From NCBI GenBank assembly GCA_026647295.1, contig JAPKHB010000197.1:1-7259 (forward strand): a DNA stretch of 7,259 bases, in the 5' to 3' direction. Source of the DNA: Planctomycetota bacterium (GTDB lineage: Bacteria; Planctomycetota; PLA2; JAEUHO01). This document shows, piece by piece, positions 1 through 5,913 of this stretch. The position numbers and the translations under genes were made by a program. The number at the start of each line of letters is the position of its first letter. Within the stretch, counting starts at the first letter, position 1. The notes below the pieces were generated by a model, which did no database searches, was not told the origin of the DNA, and was given only the letters and a program-made list of their open reading frames with translations.

Positions 1-22
1 GACGGCGGGCATGGCCCGGAGC

Positions 23-856
23 CTACCCAGCCGGGCTCGGGGCGCGTAGCCCGGCTCCGGCGGCCGAGGCCCGGCGTCCGAGCACCAGGAGGTGGAGCAG
101 CGCCAGGGCGAGCACCAGCAGGCTCAAGCCCAGCGCGAGGCGGCCCGCCGGTCCGACGGCGGCGAGCGTGGGCGGCATGTCGCGGATCGTGAAGCGCAGG
201 GCCAGGAAGAGCAGCGCCGCCAGCGCCACCTGCAGGGCCGCGCACGCCCGGCGCAGGCCCTGCACGCCGCGGGCGAGCCGCGCGCCCGCCGCGCCCAACC
301 CGACCAGCAGGAACGGGACCAGCAGCAGCGTGCGCGCCAGGGTCGTGTGCGAGTCGCGTCCCTGGGGCAGCAGCGCCTGCGCGGGGGTCATGAGCGCGAG
401 CAGGCACAGCGCGAGGCGCACGCCGCGCAGGCCGGCGGGCGGCGCCGGCCGCTCCGACGGCGCCGCGCAGCGCCAGGCCTCGAGCAGCGACAGGGCCGCG
501 AGCGCCCAGAGGAGGATCAGCCCCACGCCCTGGGCCGCGTCGCGCTGCACGGGCAGGGCGAGGAGCGCCAGGCCCGCGTAGCCGGCGATGAAGGCGTCGC
601 TGGCGGCCAGCACCGCCCGCAGCCCGCGCTCGCGCCGGGACAGCGTGCTGCCCACGGGCAGCACGATGCCCAGGAGCAGCACGGGCACGAGCAGCGGGGC
701 GGCGCGCCGGAAGGGGGTGGCCGCGTCCGGGTCGCCCCCGACGCCCTCGATCGGCCCGCTGGGCAGGGCGCAGGCCACCCACAAGAGCGTCCCGGCCGCC
801 GCGAGCGCGTAGGCCACGAGGGCCTCGATGCGCGAAGGGAAGCCCGAGCGGTCCAC
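23..856 (-). CDS. polytopic membrane protein of unknown function, about 8 TM helices
   Basis: Encodes 277 aa that I do not recognise as a known family. The protein is mostly hydrophobic Leu/Ala-rich segments with short basic loops. Probable membrane helices lie near residues 11-31, 52-70, 82-102, 109-126, 145-163, 174-193, 205-222 and 236-260. No enzymatic motif, signature loop or soluble domain stands out, so a transport, sensing or scaffold role cannot be assigned. The start is a GTG at 856. It has no Shine-Dalgarno sequence, but TAGCAT sits exactly 6 nt upstream, the arrangement expected of a leaderless mRNA. The gene diverges from the operon beginning at 895, separated by only 38 bp, so the two transcription units probably share one control region. 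The membrane location is well supported; function is unknown. Confidence 0.8.
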   Translation of the reverse strand: MDRSGFPSRIEALVAYALAAAGTLLWVACALPSGPIEGVGGDPDAATPFRRAAPLLVPVLLLGIVLPVGSTLSRRERGLRAVLAASDAFIAGYAGLALLALPVQRDAAQGVGLILLWALAALSLLEAWRCAAPSERPAPPAGLRGVRLALCLLALMTPAQALLPQGRDSHTTLARTLLLVPFLLVGLGAAGARLARGVQGLRRACAALQVALAALLFLALRFTIRDMPPTLAAVGPAGRLALGLSLLVLALALLHLLVLGRRASAAGAGLRAPSPAG

Positions 857-894
857 GCGGCTATGCTACGGTGCCCCCGGCCGGCGGAGTCGCA
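857..894. promoter_or_regulatory. divergent intergenic region with overlapping back-to-back -10 elements
   Basis: The 7-bp block TATGCTA at 862-868 reads as TATGCT on the plus strand (862-867) and TAGCAT on the minus strand (868-863). Both fit a TANNNT -10 hexamer. On the minus strand 6 nt separate it from the GTG at 856, implying a leaderless transcript. On the plus strand 27 nt separate it from the ATG at 895, leaving room for a short leader that carries GGAG at 886-889. No TTGACA-like -35 is visible on either side. Divergent transcription from a single symmetric -10 is an established phenomenon in bacteria; its use here is inference. Confidence 0.45.
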
Positions 895-1224
895 ATGCTC
901 TATCGCGTGCGCATCGGCGAGGATGTGTACCTGGGTTCGGCCGAGGAGGTGCTGGCCTTCCTGATGCGCGCCGCCGGCGGGCAGGACGCCGACGCCGGGG
1001 CCTACATGCGCCGCACGGCCGGGTTGCTCGCCGAGGCCTACGGGGTCCGGGACGTCGACACCAGCGGGCCCGAGGCCTACCTGCTCTCGCTGCGCCAAAG
1101 CGGGGTGGTCCCGGTCGAGACGCTGGAGGAGCCCGACCCGAGCCACCACGACCCCGGCGAGGCGCTCGGCGACGGGCCGGTGGTGTTCGGCGAAGGCGTG
1201 GACCCCGATGACATCCCCGTCTAG
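895..1224 (+). CDS. small acidic hypothetical protein (109 aa), first gene of a three-gene operon
   Basis: I do not recognise this protein. Residues 1-30 look like a short beta strand (LYRVRIGEDVYLG) followed by a helix (SAEEVLAFLMRAA). A helical stretch follows at about 35-50 and a second, with AYLLSLRQSG, at 60-70. The last 35 residues are rich in Asp, Glu, Pro and Gly and probably disordered. There is no signal peptide or membrane segment, so it is likely cytoplasmic. The ATG at 895 is preferred because GGAG at 886-889 lies 5 nt upstream. An in-frame GTG at 871 would add eight residues of little character and would sit almost on the candidate -10. The 3' end overlaps the protease gene by 17 bp, so the two are probably translated from one message. 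Confidence 0.72.
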   Translation: MLYRVRIGEDVYLGSAEEVLAFLMRAAGGQDADAGAYMRRTAGLLAEAYGVRDVDTSGPEAYLLSLRQSGVVPVETLEEPDPSHHDPGEALGDGPVVFGEGVDPDDIPV

Positions 1225-2149
1225 GCCGGGGGCCGCCCGGCGCCTGCTGCTGGGCTGGGCGCTGCCCGTGGGCGTGATCGTCGCCGGCGCGGCGTGGCTC
1301 GCCCCCGTGGTGCACGGCTGGGCGTTGGACCTGGGCTGGGTCAGCCAGCGCCCCGAAAAGCACGTCTCCGGCTTCCTCAAGGTGTTCCGGCGCCTGCTCC
1401 TGATCCCGCTGGTGGGCCTGGTGTTCTGGCGCCTGCGCCCCTGGCGCGACGGCAGCCTGCACAGCTTCGGGCTGCTGGGTCCGCCGGTGCGCGCCCGGCC
1501 CATCGCGGTCGCATTCCTCGCCACGGCGGCGCTGGGCGCAGGCCTGGCCGGCGCCTTCCTCGCGCTGGGGTGGTTCGTGCCCGAACCGGGCGCCACGCTC
1601 GGGGGGGCCTGGCGCCCGCTGCTCACCCGACTCCTGCTCGGGGGGCTGGTGGGCGTGCTCGAGGAGTACTTCTTCCGCGGCTGGATGCAGCGCCGGCTCG
1701 CACGGGGAGCCGGCACCGCGCGCGCGGCGCTCCTCGTGGCGGCGATCTTCGCGCTGCTGCACGCCTTCAAGCCCTCCTCGCTGCGCGCGTCCGTCGAGCC
1801 CACCGCGCTCGGGGCGCTCGAGGCCCTCGGCCAATGGCTCCAGGCCGCCTTCGATCCGGTCGCCTTCGGTCCGACCTTCCTCGGGCTCTTCCTGTTCTCG
1901 CTCGTGCTGGGGGCCGCCTACGCGCGCACGGGCACCCTGTGGACCGCGGTGGCGATCCACGCGGCCGCGGTCTGGGTGGCCTACGGGCACGAGGAGTTCA
2001 CCGACCTGGGCGTCCTGCCCGGCTGGGCGGGGGGCCGCCGGATGGTGGACGGCCTCCCGGCCTGGGGGCTGCTCGCCGGGGCGTTGTGGGTCCTTCGGCC
2101 CCGCCGGGGGGGTACAAGGGAAGCGGCCGGGGAGGCCCGATCGAAGTGA
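1208..2149 (+). CDS. CPBP (CAAX-type/ABI) family intramembrane protease
   Basis: Encodes a 313-aa polytopic membrane protein with the hallmark motifs of the CPBP family (PF02517), whose characterised members are intramembrane glutamic-type or metal-linked proteases. Motif 1 is EEYFFRG, with Glu152, Glu153 and Arg157. Motif 2 is FALLH, with Phe181 and His185. The third conserved histidine is His251 in AIHAAAV, which follows a typical GAAYARTGTLW segment. The Asn often found four residues after this His is Val255 here. Hydrophobic segments lie near 12-36, 62-75, 98-122, 142-158, 171-186, 219-238, 243-259 and 284-297. The ATG at 1208 lies inside the end of the preceding gene (17-bp overlap) with no strong Shine-Dalgarno of its own, which suggests coupled translation. 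The next gene starts within this one's stop codon. Substrate is unknown; processing of a membrane-anchored partner such as the downstream protein is possible but speculative. Confidence 0.88.
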   Translation: MTSPSRPGAARRLLLGWALPVGVIVAGAAWLAPVVHGWALDLGWVSQRPEKHVSGFLKVFRRLLLIPLVGLVFWRLRPWRDGSLHSFGLLGPPVRARPIAVAFLATAALGAGLAGAFLALGWFVPEPGATLGGAWRPLLTRLLLGGLVGVLEEYFFRGWMQRRLARGAGTARAALLVAAIFALLHAFKPSSLRASVEPTALGALEALGQWLQAAFDPVAFGPTFLGLFLFSLVLGAAYARTGTLWTAVAIHAAAVWVAYGHEEFTDLGVLPGWAGGRRMVDGLPAWGLLAGALWVLRPRRGGTREAAGEARSK

Positions 2150-4335
2150 GCGCCATCCGCCGCCGCTTGCCCGTGCTGCTCGCCCTTTGCGGCGTGCTGG
2201 CCGCCGGCGCGCTGCTGCTCGACCTGGACCTCCTCGGCTGGCTCGCGGGGGGCCCGGACCCGGAGGGCGAAGGCGCGGCCTGGCAGGAGGTCGGCCGCGC
2301 CGAGGACGGGGGCCTGCAGGCCGGCGAGTCGCTCGGGGGGCCGGGCCTCGCCGGTGGCGGACAGCCCCCGCGCGCCGAGCGTTGGGCGAGCCTTCCGGCC
2401 GCCGACGGGGGCGGGAGCGACGGGGTCATCGGCCCGCTCGGGCCGGGCGTGCGCTTCGAGGGCACGGTGCTGGGGGTGGATGGCCGGCCCGCCACCGAGG
2501 TGCCGGTGCGCCTGCTCGGCGCCGAGGGCCTCCTGGAGTTCGCCACCGGCCCCGACGGGCGCTTTGAGACGCAGGTGGCCCCGGGCCGCTACGCCCTGTG
2601 GGTGCAGGGCGGGGCCGCGGGGGCGCTCCTCCTGCCCAACCTGCTCGTGGACGGGTCGGCCGAGGCGGGGCGCGAGTTCCGGCTCCAGGCGCCGGGGGAA
2701 CTGTTCATCCGCGTCCTGCGCGGCAACGCGGGCGTCGCCGGCGTCGAGGTGGAGGTGTTGCCGCCCGGGCGGCCGGGCGTGGCGCCCGTGGAGCCCCGGC
2801 GGGCGCTCACCGATCCCGCCGGCGAGGTGCGCTTTGGCGACCTGCCGCAGGCCCGCTACCAGATCCGGGCGGCGATTCCCGACGGCCCGCAACTCGAGCA
2901 CTCCGCCCACGCCGTACCCGCCGCCAAACCCGTCGTCGTGCGCGTGCCCGACGCGGTCGCCTTGCGCGGACAGGTGCGCGCGGGCGCCGGAGGGCCCGGC
3001 GTGGGCGGGGCGCTCGTGCGCCTCAAGGTCCGTTCCCGCCAGAGCGCCGGGCTGCTGTGCGTCGACTTCCAGAGCGGGGGGGACGGGCGCTTTGACGTCG
3101 CGGTGCCCCAGGGCGACCCGGTGGGGATCGAGGTGGAGGCGCCGGGCTTTGCCCCGTGGCCGACCCCGCAGGAGCACGGCAAGGCCCTGCGGGCGCTGCG
3201 GGCCTTGCGCGGCGCGGGGCCCGTCGAACTCGACGTTCCGCTCGCCCCGGGCGCCGGCGTGAGCGGGCGGGTCACCCACGCGGGCTCCGAGCGCGCCGTC
3301 GCGGGGTTGACGCTCCTGTTCCGCCCGCGGCGCGGCCCGCTGCGCGAAGCCCTCACCGACGCGGGCGGGCGCTACGTGCTCGAGCACCTGAACCCCGAGC
3401 GCTACACCGTCTCGGTGCGCGACGACCCGTGGTACCCGGCGAAGGACCAGCCGCTCGTGCTCGAGGTGCCCGCCGGGCCGCCGCAGGCACAGACGCTCGA
3501 CGTGCGGGTGGAGCGGGCGCGGCGGCTCGCGGGCGTCGTGCTCGGGTCCGCGGGCGAGCCCGCCCACGGGGCCCGCGTGTGGATCGTCGGCGGCGGGCGG
3601 GTGGTGCGCAGCGTGCGCGACGCGGGCCGTGACCTCGAGGCCTTCACCGACGCCGCGGGGCGCTGGCGCATCGCGGACCTTCCCCCCGGGTCGGCCGTGT
3701 ACGTCCGGGCGGCCCTGGGCACGGCCCAGGCCCGGCCGGTGCTCGTCTCCGGCGAGCGGGCCGCGGTCGACGACCTCGTCCTTCGGCTCGAACCCACGGG
3801 GAGCGTCTCGGGCCTGGCGACGGACCTGGTCACGCGCGAGCCGGTCCCGGGGGCCCGGGTGGAGGCGCGTCCGGCGCAGGGGGACGGCCGCACGGGCCAC
3901 TGGGCCACCTGCGACGCCGAGGGCCGCTACGTGATCGAGGGGCTCCTTCCGGGCGACTGGGAACTGCGCGCCATGAAGCCCGGCTTCCTCGAGCCCGTGG
4001 TCGAGACGCTGACGATCCGGCCCGGCGCCGACGACCTGCGGGCCGGCTTGCGGGTGGATCCGGGCGAGGTGTTCGCGGGCCGGGTCGTGGGCGCCGACGG
4101 GCGCCCCCTGGCCGGGGCGCGCGTCACGCTGACGGGCACCGACGAGCAGGGCAAGGGGCTACGCGCGCAGCGCGCGACCACGAAGGCCGACGGGCTCTTC
4201 CGCATCAGCGGCGTGCCGCACCGCGGCCTGTACCAGTTCCGCGTCGACAAGCCGGCCCACCTGCCCGTGGTGGAGGGCGGCCTGCGCTACGGCTCGACCT
4301 CCCTCCACGTCGTGCTCGTCCGGCGCCCGCGCTAG
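2146..4335 (+). CDS. membrane-anchored protein with about seven tandem carboxypeptidase-regulatory-like (CarboxypepD_reg) domains
   Basis: Encodes 729 aa. Basic residues RRR at 5-7 precede a hydrophobic stretch at about 8-33, a signal anchor or uncleaved signal peptide. Cys15 sits in LLALC, a poor lipobox. A Gly/Ala/Pro-rich linker follows to about residue 100. The rest is about seven transthyretin-like beta-sandwich units beginning near 102, 184, 271, 370, 459, 552 and 641. They share the pattern G-x-V-x(4-6)-G-x-P-x-x-G-A-x-V, a central TDxxGR[FY] turn, and L-P-x-G-x-Y-x-[LIV]-x-[AV]; clear examples are GVDGRPATEV, LTDAGGRYVLEHL and GADGRPLAGARV. No peptidase domain or catalytic residues accompany them, so a structural, adhesive or glycan-binding surface role is likely (inference). 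The GTG at 2146 overlaps the protease TGA as GTGA, with GGAGG at 2131-2135 ten nt upstream. The open frame further upstream lies inside the protease gene and is not part of this protein. Confidence 0.85.
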   Translation: MSAIRRRLPVLLALCGVLAAGALLLDLDLLGWLAGGPDPEGEGAAWQEVGRAEDGGLQAGESLGGPGLAGGGQPPRAERWASLPAADGGGSDGVIGPLGPGVRFEGTVLGVDGRPATEVPVRLLGAEGLLEFATGPDGRFETQVAPGRYALWVQGGAAGALLLPNLLVDGSAEAGREFRLQAPGELFIRVLRGNAGVAGVEVEVLPPGRPGVAPVEPRRALTDPAGEVRFGDLPQARYQIRAAIPDGPQLEHSAHAVPAAKPVVVRVPDAVALRGQVRAGAGGPGVGGALVRLKVRSRQSAGLLCVDFQSGGDGRFDVAVPQGDPVGIEVEAPGFAPWPTPQEHGKALRALRALRGAGPVELDVPLAPGAGVSGRVTHAGSERAVAGLTLLFRPRRGPLREALTDAGGRYVLEHLNPERYTVSVRDDPWYPAKDQPLVLEVPAGPPQAQTLDVRVERARRLAGVVLGSAGEPAHGARVWIVGGGRVVRSVRDAGRDLEAFTDAAGRWRIADLPPGSAVYVRAALGTAQARPVLVSGERAAVDDLVLRLEPTGSVSGLATDLVTREPVPGARVEARPAQGDGRTGHWATCDAEGRYVIEGLLPGDWELRAMKPGFLEPVVETLTIRPGADDLRAGLRVDPGEVFAGRVVGADGRPLAGARVTLTGTDEQGKGLRAQRATTKADGLFRISGVPHRGLYQFRVDKPAHLPVVEGGLRYGSTSLHVVLVRRPR

Positions 4336-4337
4336 TC

Positions 4338-4377
4338 GAATGCACCTACGGAGCCTGCCTCCGGTCCATCATTCGAG
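4338..4377 (+). repeat. 40-nt intergenic repeat element, copy 1
   Basis: This copy begins 2 nt after the TAG of the 729-aa protein gene. It aligns without gaps to 5908-5947 at 32 of 40 positions. Shared blocks are the opening GAATG, then GAGCC, CCGGT and the closing CATCATTCGAG. TCGAATG at 4336-4342 can pair with CATTCGA at 4370-4376. Inside, CGGAG at 4349-4353 can pair with CTCCG at 4359-4363 around a 5-nt loop. Weaker similarity continues downstream: both copies are followed at 25-30 nt by the same 11-mer, GGACGCGGCGC (4395-4405 here). No coding function is apparent. Confidence 0.6.
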
Positions 4378-4397
4378 CGCCTCGACGCGGGGGAGGA

Positions 4398-4433
4398 CGC
4401 GGCGCCTTGGGTGCCGCGCCCCGGCGAAGCCGG
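4398..4433. terminator. double GC hairpin between convergent genes, probable bidirectional terminator
   Basis: CGCGGCGCC (4398-4406) pairs with GGTGCCGCG (4410-4418) across a 3-nt loop, giving a 9-bp stem with one G-T wobble. Immediately after it, CCGGC (4421-4425) pairs with GCCGG (4429-4433) around GAA. The hairpins sit between the ends of the 729-aa protein gene (plus) and the TPR lipoprotein gene (minus), where a shared terminator would be expected. Neither side has a T-tract, so it is not a classical intrinsic terminator. Confidence 0.4.
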
Positions 4434-4458
4434 CGCATCCCGGCGGGCATCGCTTGCG

Positions 4459-5007
4459 TCAGGGCAGCGGCTCGCCCCGCAGGCGCGCGAGGTTGTACCG
4501 CGCCGGGTAGTAGTCCGGGTCGAGCGCGAGCGCCCGCGCGAAGTGGGCCTCGGCCGCCTCCCGGTCGCCCGCCAGGAGCGCGTTCAGCCCGAGCGCGTTC
4601 CAGGGCGCCGGCTGGCGCGGGTCGAGCCGCGCCGCCTCGGCGTACCAGCGCCGGGCCTCCCCGGCGGTAGCGGCCCGGCGGCCCCGCTCGTAGGCCGCCT
4701 GCGCCTCGGGCACGGGGGCCGGGACGGGCGCGACCTCGCGGTGGCCGCCGACCTGCCCGGCCGGCGCGTTGCCGAACACCGAAGGGCGCCCGCGCTCGCG
4801 CTGGTCGGCGATGTAGTCGCCCACGATGTAGCCCGCGATCCCCCCGAGCACGCCGCCCGCCACCGCGCCCCCGGCGCCGCCCAGGACGCCGCCGATCACG
4901 GCGCCGCCGCCGGCGCCGAAGGCCGTCCCGGTCATGCGTTCGTTCATCTGGCACGCCGGGGCCAGGAGCAGCAGGGCCGCGAGGGCCGGAACCAGGGCCA
5001 CGCGCAT
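4459..5007 (-). CDS. predicted lipoprotein with glycine-zipper and TPR repeats
   Basis: Encodes 182 aa. Residues 1-18 form a short signal peptide (MRVALVPALAALLLLAPA) before Cys19, a lipobox-like LAPAC that would give an N-terminal lipid anchor. Residues 27-63 are a glycine zipper: GxxxG-spaced small residues (TGTAFGAGGGAVIGG, then GGVLGGIAGYIVGD) like those of glycine-zipper outer-membrane proteins, predicted to insert in or pack against membrane. A Pro/Ala/Val linker covers about 75-100. Residues 101-176 are TPR-like, the clearest unit being PWNALGLNALLAGDREAAEAHFARALALDPDYYPARYNLARL, with the WNALG, A-x-x-x-F-x-x-A-L and DP signatures; TPRs usually bind protein partners. The ATG at 5007 is fixed by a strong AGGAGG-type ribosome site just upstream. 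The reading frame stays open far upstream, but only this start yields the signal peptide. It diverges from the lipoprotein gene at 5113. Confidence 0.85.
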   Translation of the reverse strand: MRVALVPALAALLLLAPACQMNERMTGTAFGAGGGAVIGGVLGGAGGAVAGGVLGGIAGYIVGDYIADQRERGRPSVFGNAPAGQVGGHREVAPVPAPVPEAQAAYERGRRAATAGEARRWYAEAARLDPRQPAPWNALGLNALLAGDREAAEAHFARALALDPDYYPARYNLARLRGEPLP

Positions 5008-5010
5008 GGG

Positions 5011-5019
5011 ACCTCCTCC
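5011..5019 (-). promoter_or_regulatory. strong Shine-Dalgarno of the TPR lipoprotein gene
   Basis: On the minus strand this reads GGAGGAGGT, ending 3 nt before the ATG at 5007. GGAGG is 7 nt from the start and the overlapping AGGAGG is 4 nt away. It is the best ribosome site in the window and settles the start codon. The core GGAGGTCCC (5016-5008) occurs again 15 nt upstream at 5031-5023, where no start codon follows it. Confidence 0.75.
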
Positions 5020-5097
5020 GTGGGGACCTCCCCTCATCGGGGGGAATCGGCCGGTCGGGCGGCCCTCCGCACCCCACCCCCGCCGACGCAGCGGCGG

Positions 5098-5115
5098 TAG
5101 GATCCGGGCGCGGTG
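5098..5115 (+). promoter_or_regulatory. -10-like element TAGGAT close to a GTG start (leaderless-type promoter)
   Basis: TAGGAT at 5098-5103 is separated by 9 nt from the GTG at 5113. Transcription would be expected to begin about 7 nt after the hexamer, at or next to the start codon. No Shine-Dalgarno sequence is present and no -35 is recognisable. The arrangement resembles the TAGCAT-N6-GTG at 868-854 on the minus strand. Confidence 0.4.
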
Positions 5116-5913
5116 CGCCGGATCCTCACCCCCCTGGCCGTCCTGCTGGGTGCGCTGCTCCTCGCCGGCTGCGTCGAGGTCGAGGAGCGCTGGACCTTCG
5201 AGCCCACCGGAGCCGGGGAGTACGCCCTCACCCTGCGCTACGACGCGGACCTGCTGCGGCGCGTGACCGGGGTCGTCGGCGAGGCCGCGCTGCGCGAGGT
5301 GGCGGGCCGGCCCTTTCCGCTCGGCCGCGCGGCGCTGGAGGCCACGCTGGCCCGCGCCGAGGGCGTCACGGTGCACGCCCTCGAGGACACGCTGGAGGCC
5401 GGGGGCTGGCGGCGCGTCCACCTGCGGCTGGGCTTTGCGCGCGTGGCGGACCTGCTGCGCTGGGAGCCGTTGGCCGGCCGCGCGTTCCACGCGCGTTCGG
5501 AGGACCGCGAGGGCGGCCTGCGCACCCGCCTCACCATGCGGCCGATCGACGACCTTCCGGTGCTCGACCCCCTGCTGGCGCTCCTGGCGGAAGCGGGGCG
5601 CGAGCGACCGGACCCACCCCCCGGCGCCCCGGCGGAGCCCGGGCCCCGGGAGCGCCTCGGGCTCGCCCCCGCCCAGGCCGAGTGGCTCGAAGACCTCCTG
5701 CGCCGGGCCCTTGCGGGGGTGCGCCTCGCGGTGATCGTCCAGGCGCCCGGCGAGATCCTCGCCGCCGGCGCCCGCGGCGCGGTGGACCCGGACGGAGCGG
5801 TGCGGCAGGTCTGGGACGTGGACGCGCTGCGCCAGGGCCCGGCCGTGCGCGGCGTCGACCTCGCCTGGCGGCGCCGCCAACTCGACGTGCCCATCGTGGC
5901 CGCCCAGGAATGA
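5113..5913 (+). CDS. predicted lipoprotein of unknown function (266 aa)
   Basis: The N-terminus is a textbook lipoprotein signal: MRR, a hydrophobic run, then lipobox LLAGC with Cys20 as the lipidation site. The mature part begins with beta-strand-like sequence (VEVEERWTFEPTGAGEYALTLRYDADLL). This resembles lipoprotein domains that open with a strand, a small-residue turn and another strand, as in LppM-like proteins. Near the C-terminus, PGEILAAGARGAVDPDGAVRQVWDVDAL (about 212-239) resembles the closing strand pair of that fold. That assignment is tentative and from pattern only. A Pro-rich linker at about 165-180 divides the protein into two halves. No catalytic motif is seen. The GTG start is supported by the signal peptide that follows it directly. 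The stop codon lies within the GAATG that opens repeat copy 2. Confidence 0.8.
   Translation: MRRILTPLAVLLGALLLAGCVEVEERWTFEPTGAGEYALTLRYDADLLRRVTGVVGEAALREVAGRPFPLGRAALEATLARAEGVTVHALEDTLEAGGWRRVHLRLGFARVADLLRWEPLAGRAFHARSEDREGGLRTRLTMRPIDDLPVLDPLLALLAEAGRERPDPPPGAPAEPGPRERLGLAPAQAEWLEDLLRRALAGVRLAVIVQAPGEILAAGARGAVDPDGAVRQVWDVDALRQGPAVRGVDLAWRRRQLDVPIVAAQE

Noticed and set aside
1..22. Possible third copy of the 40-nt repeat on the minus strand after the stop of the left membrane protein gene (CTCCGGGCCAT, like CTCCGGTCCAT of copy 1).
   Set aside because: Only about 10 of 11 bases match, the conserved CATTCGAG end is absent and the window edge cuts it off. Chance is a sufficient explanation in such GC-rich sequence.
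14..36. Inverted repeat GCCCGG/CCGGGC across the end of the left gene as a terminator.
   Set aside because: It begins inside the coding region, has an 11-nt loop and no T-tract. Such short GC palindromes are common in this composition.
871..894. GTG at 871 as the start of the 109-aa protein.
   Set aside because: It lies 3 nt after the candidate -10, where transcription would not yet have begun. The ATG at 895 has GGAG at suitable spacing.
92..964. Long plus-strand open frame opposite the left membrane protein gene.
   Set aside because: It consists of Gln/Arg/Ala/Gly-rich low-complexity sequence typical of an antisense shadow in GC-rich DNA, while the opposite strand encodes coherent membrane helices.
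1294..2145. Long open frame upstream of the 729-aa protein in the same phase, which would make it over 1000 aa.
   Set aside because: It lies inside the well-supported protease gene and reads as Arg/Ala/Gly/Pro-rich shadow sequence. The GTG at 2146 with GGAGG and an N-terminal membrane anchor is the credible start.
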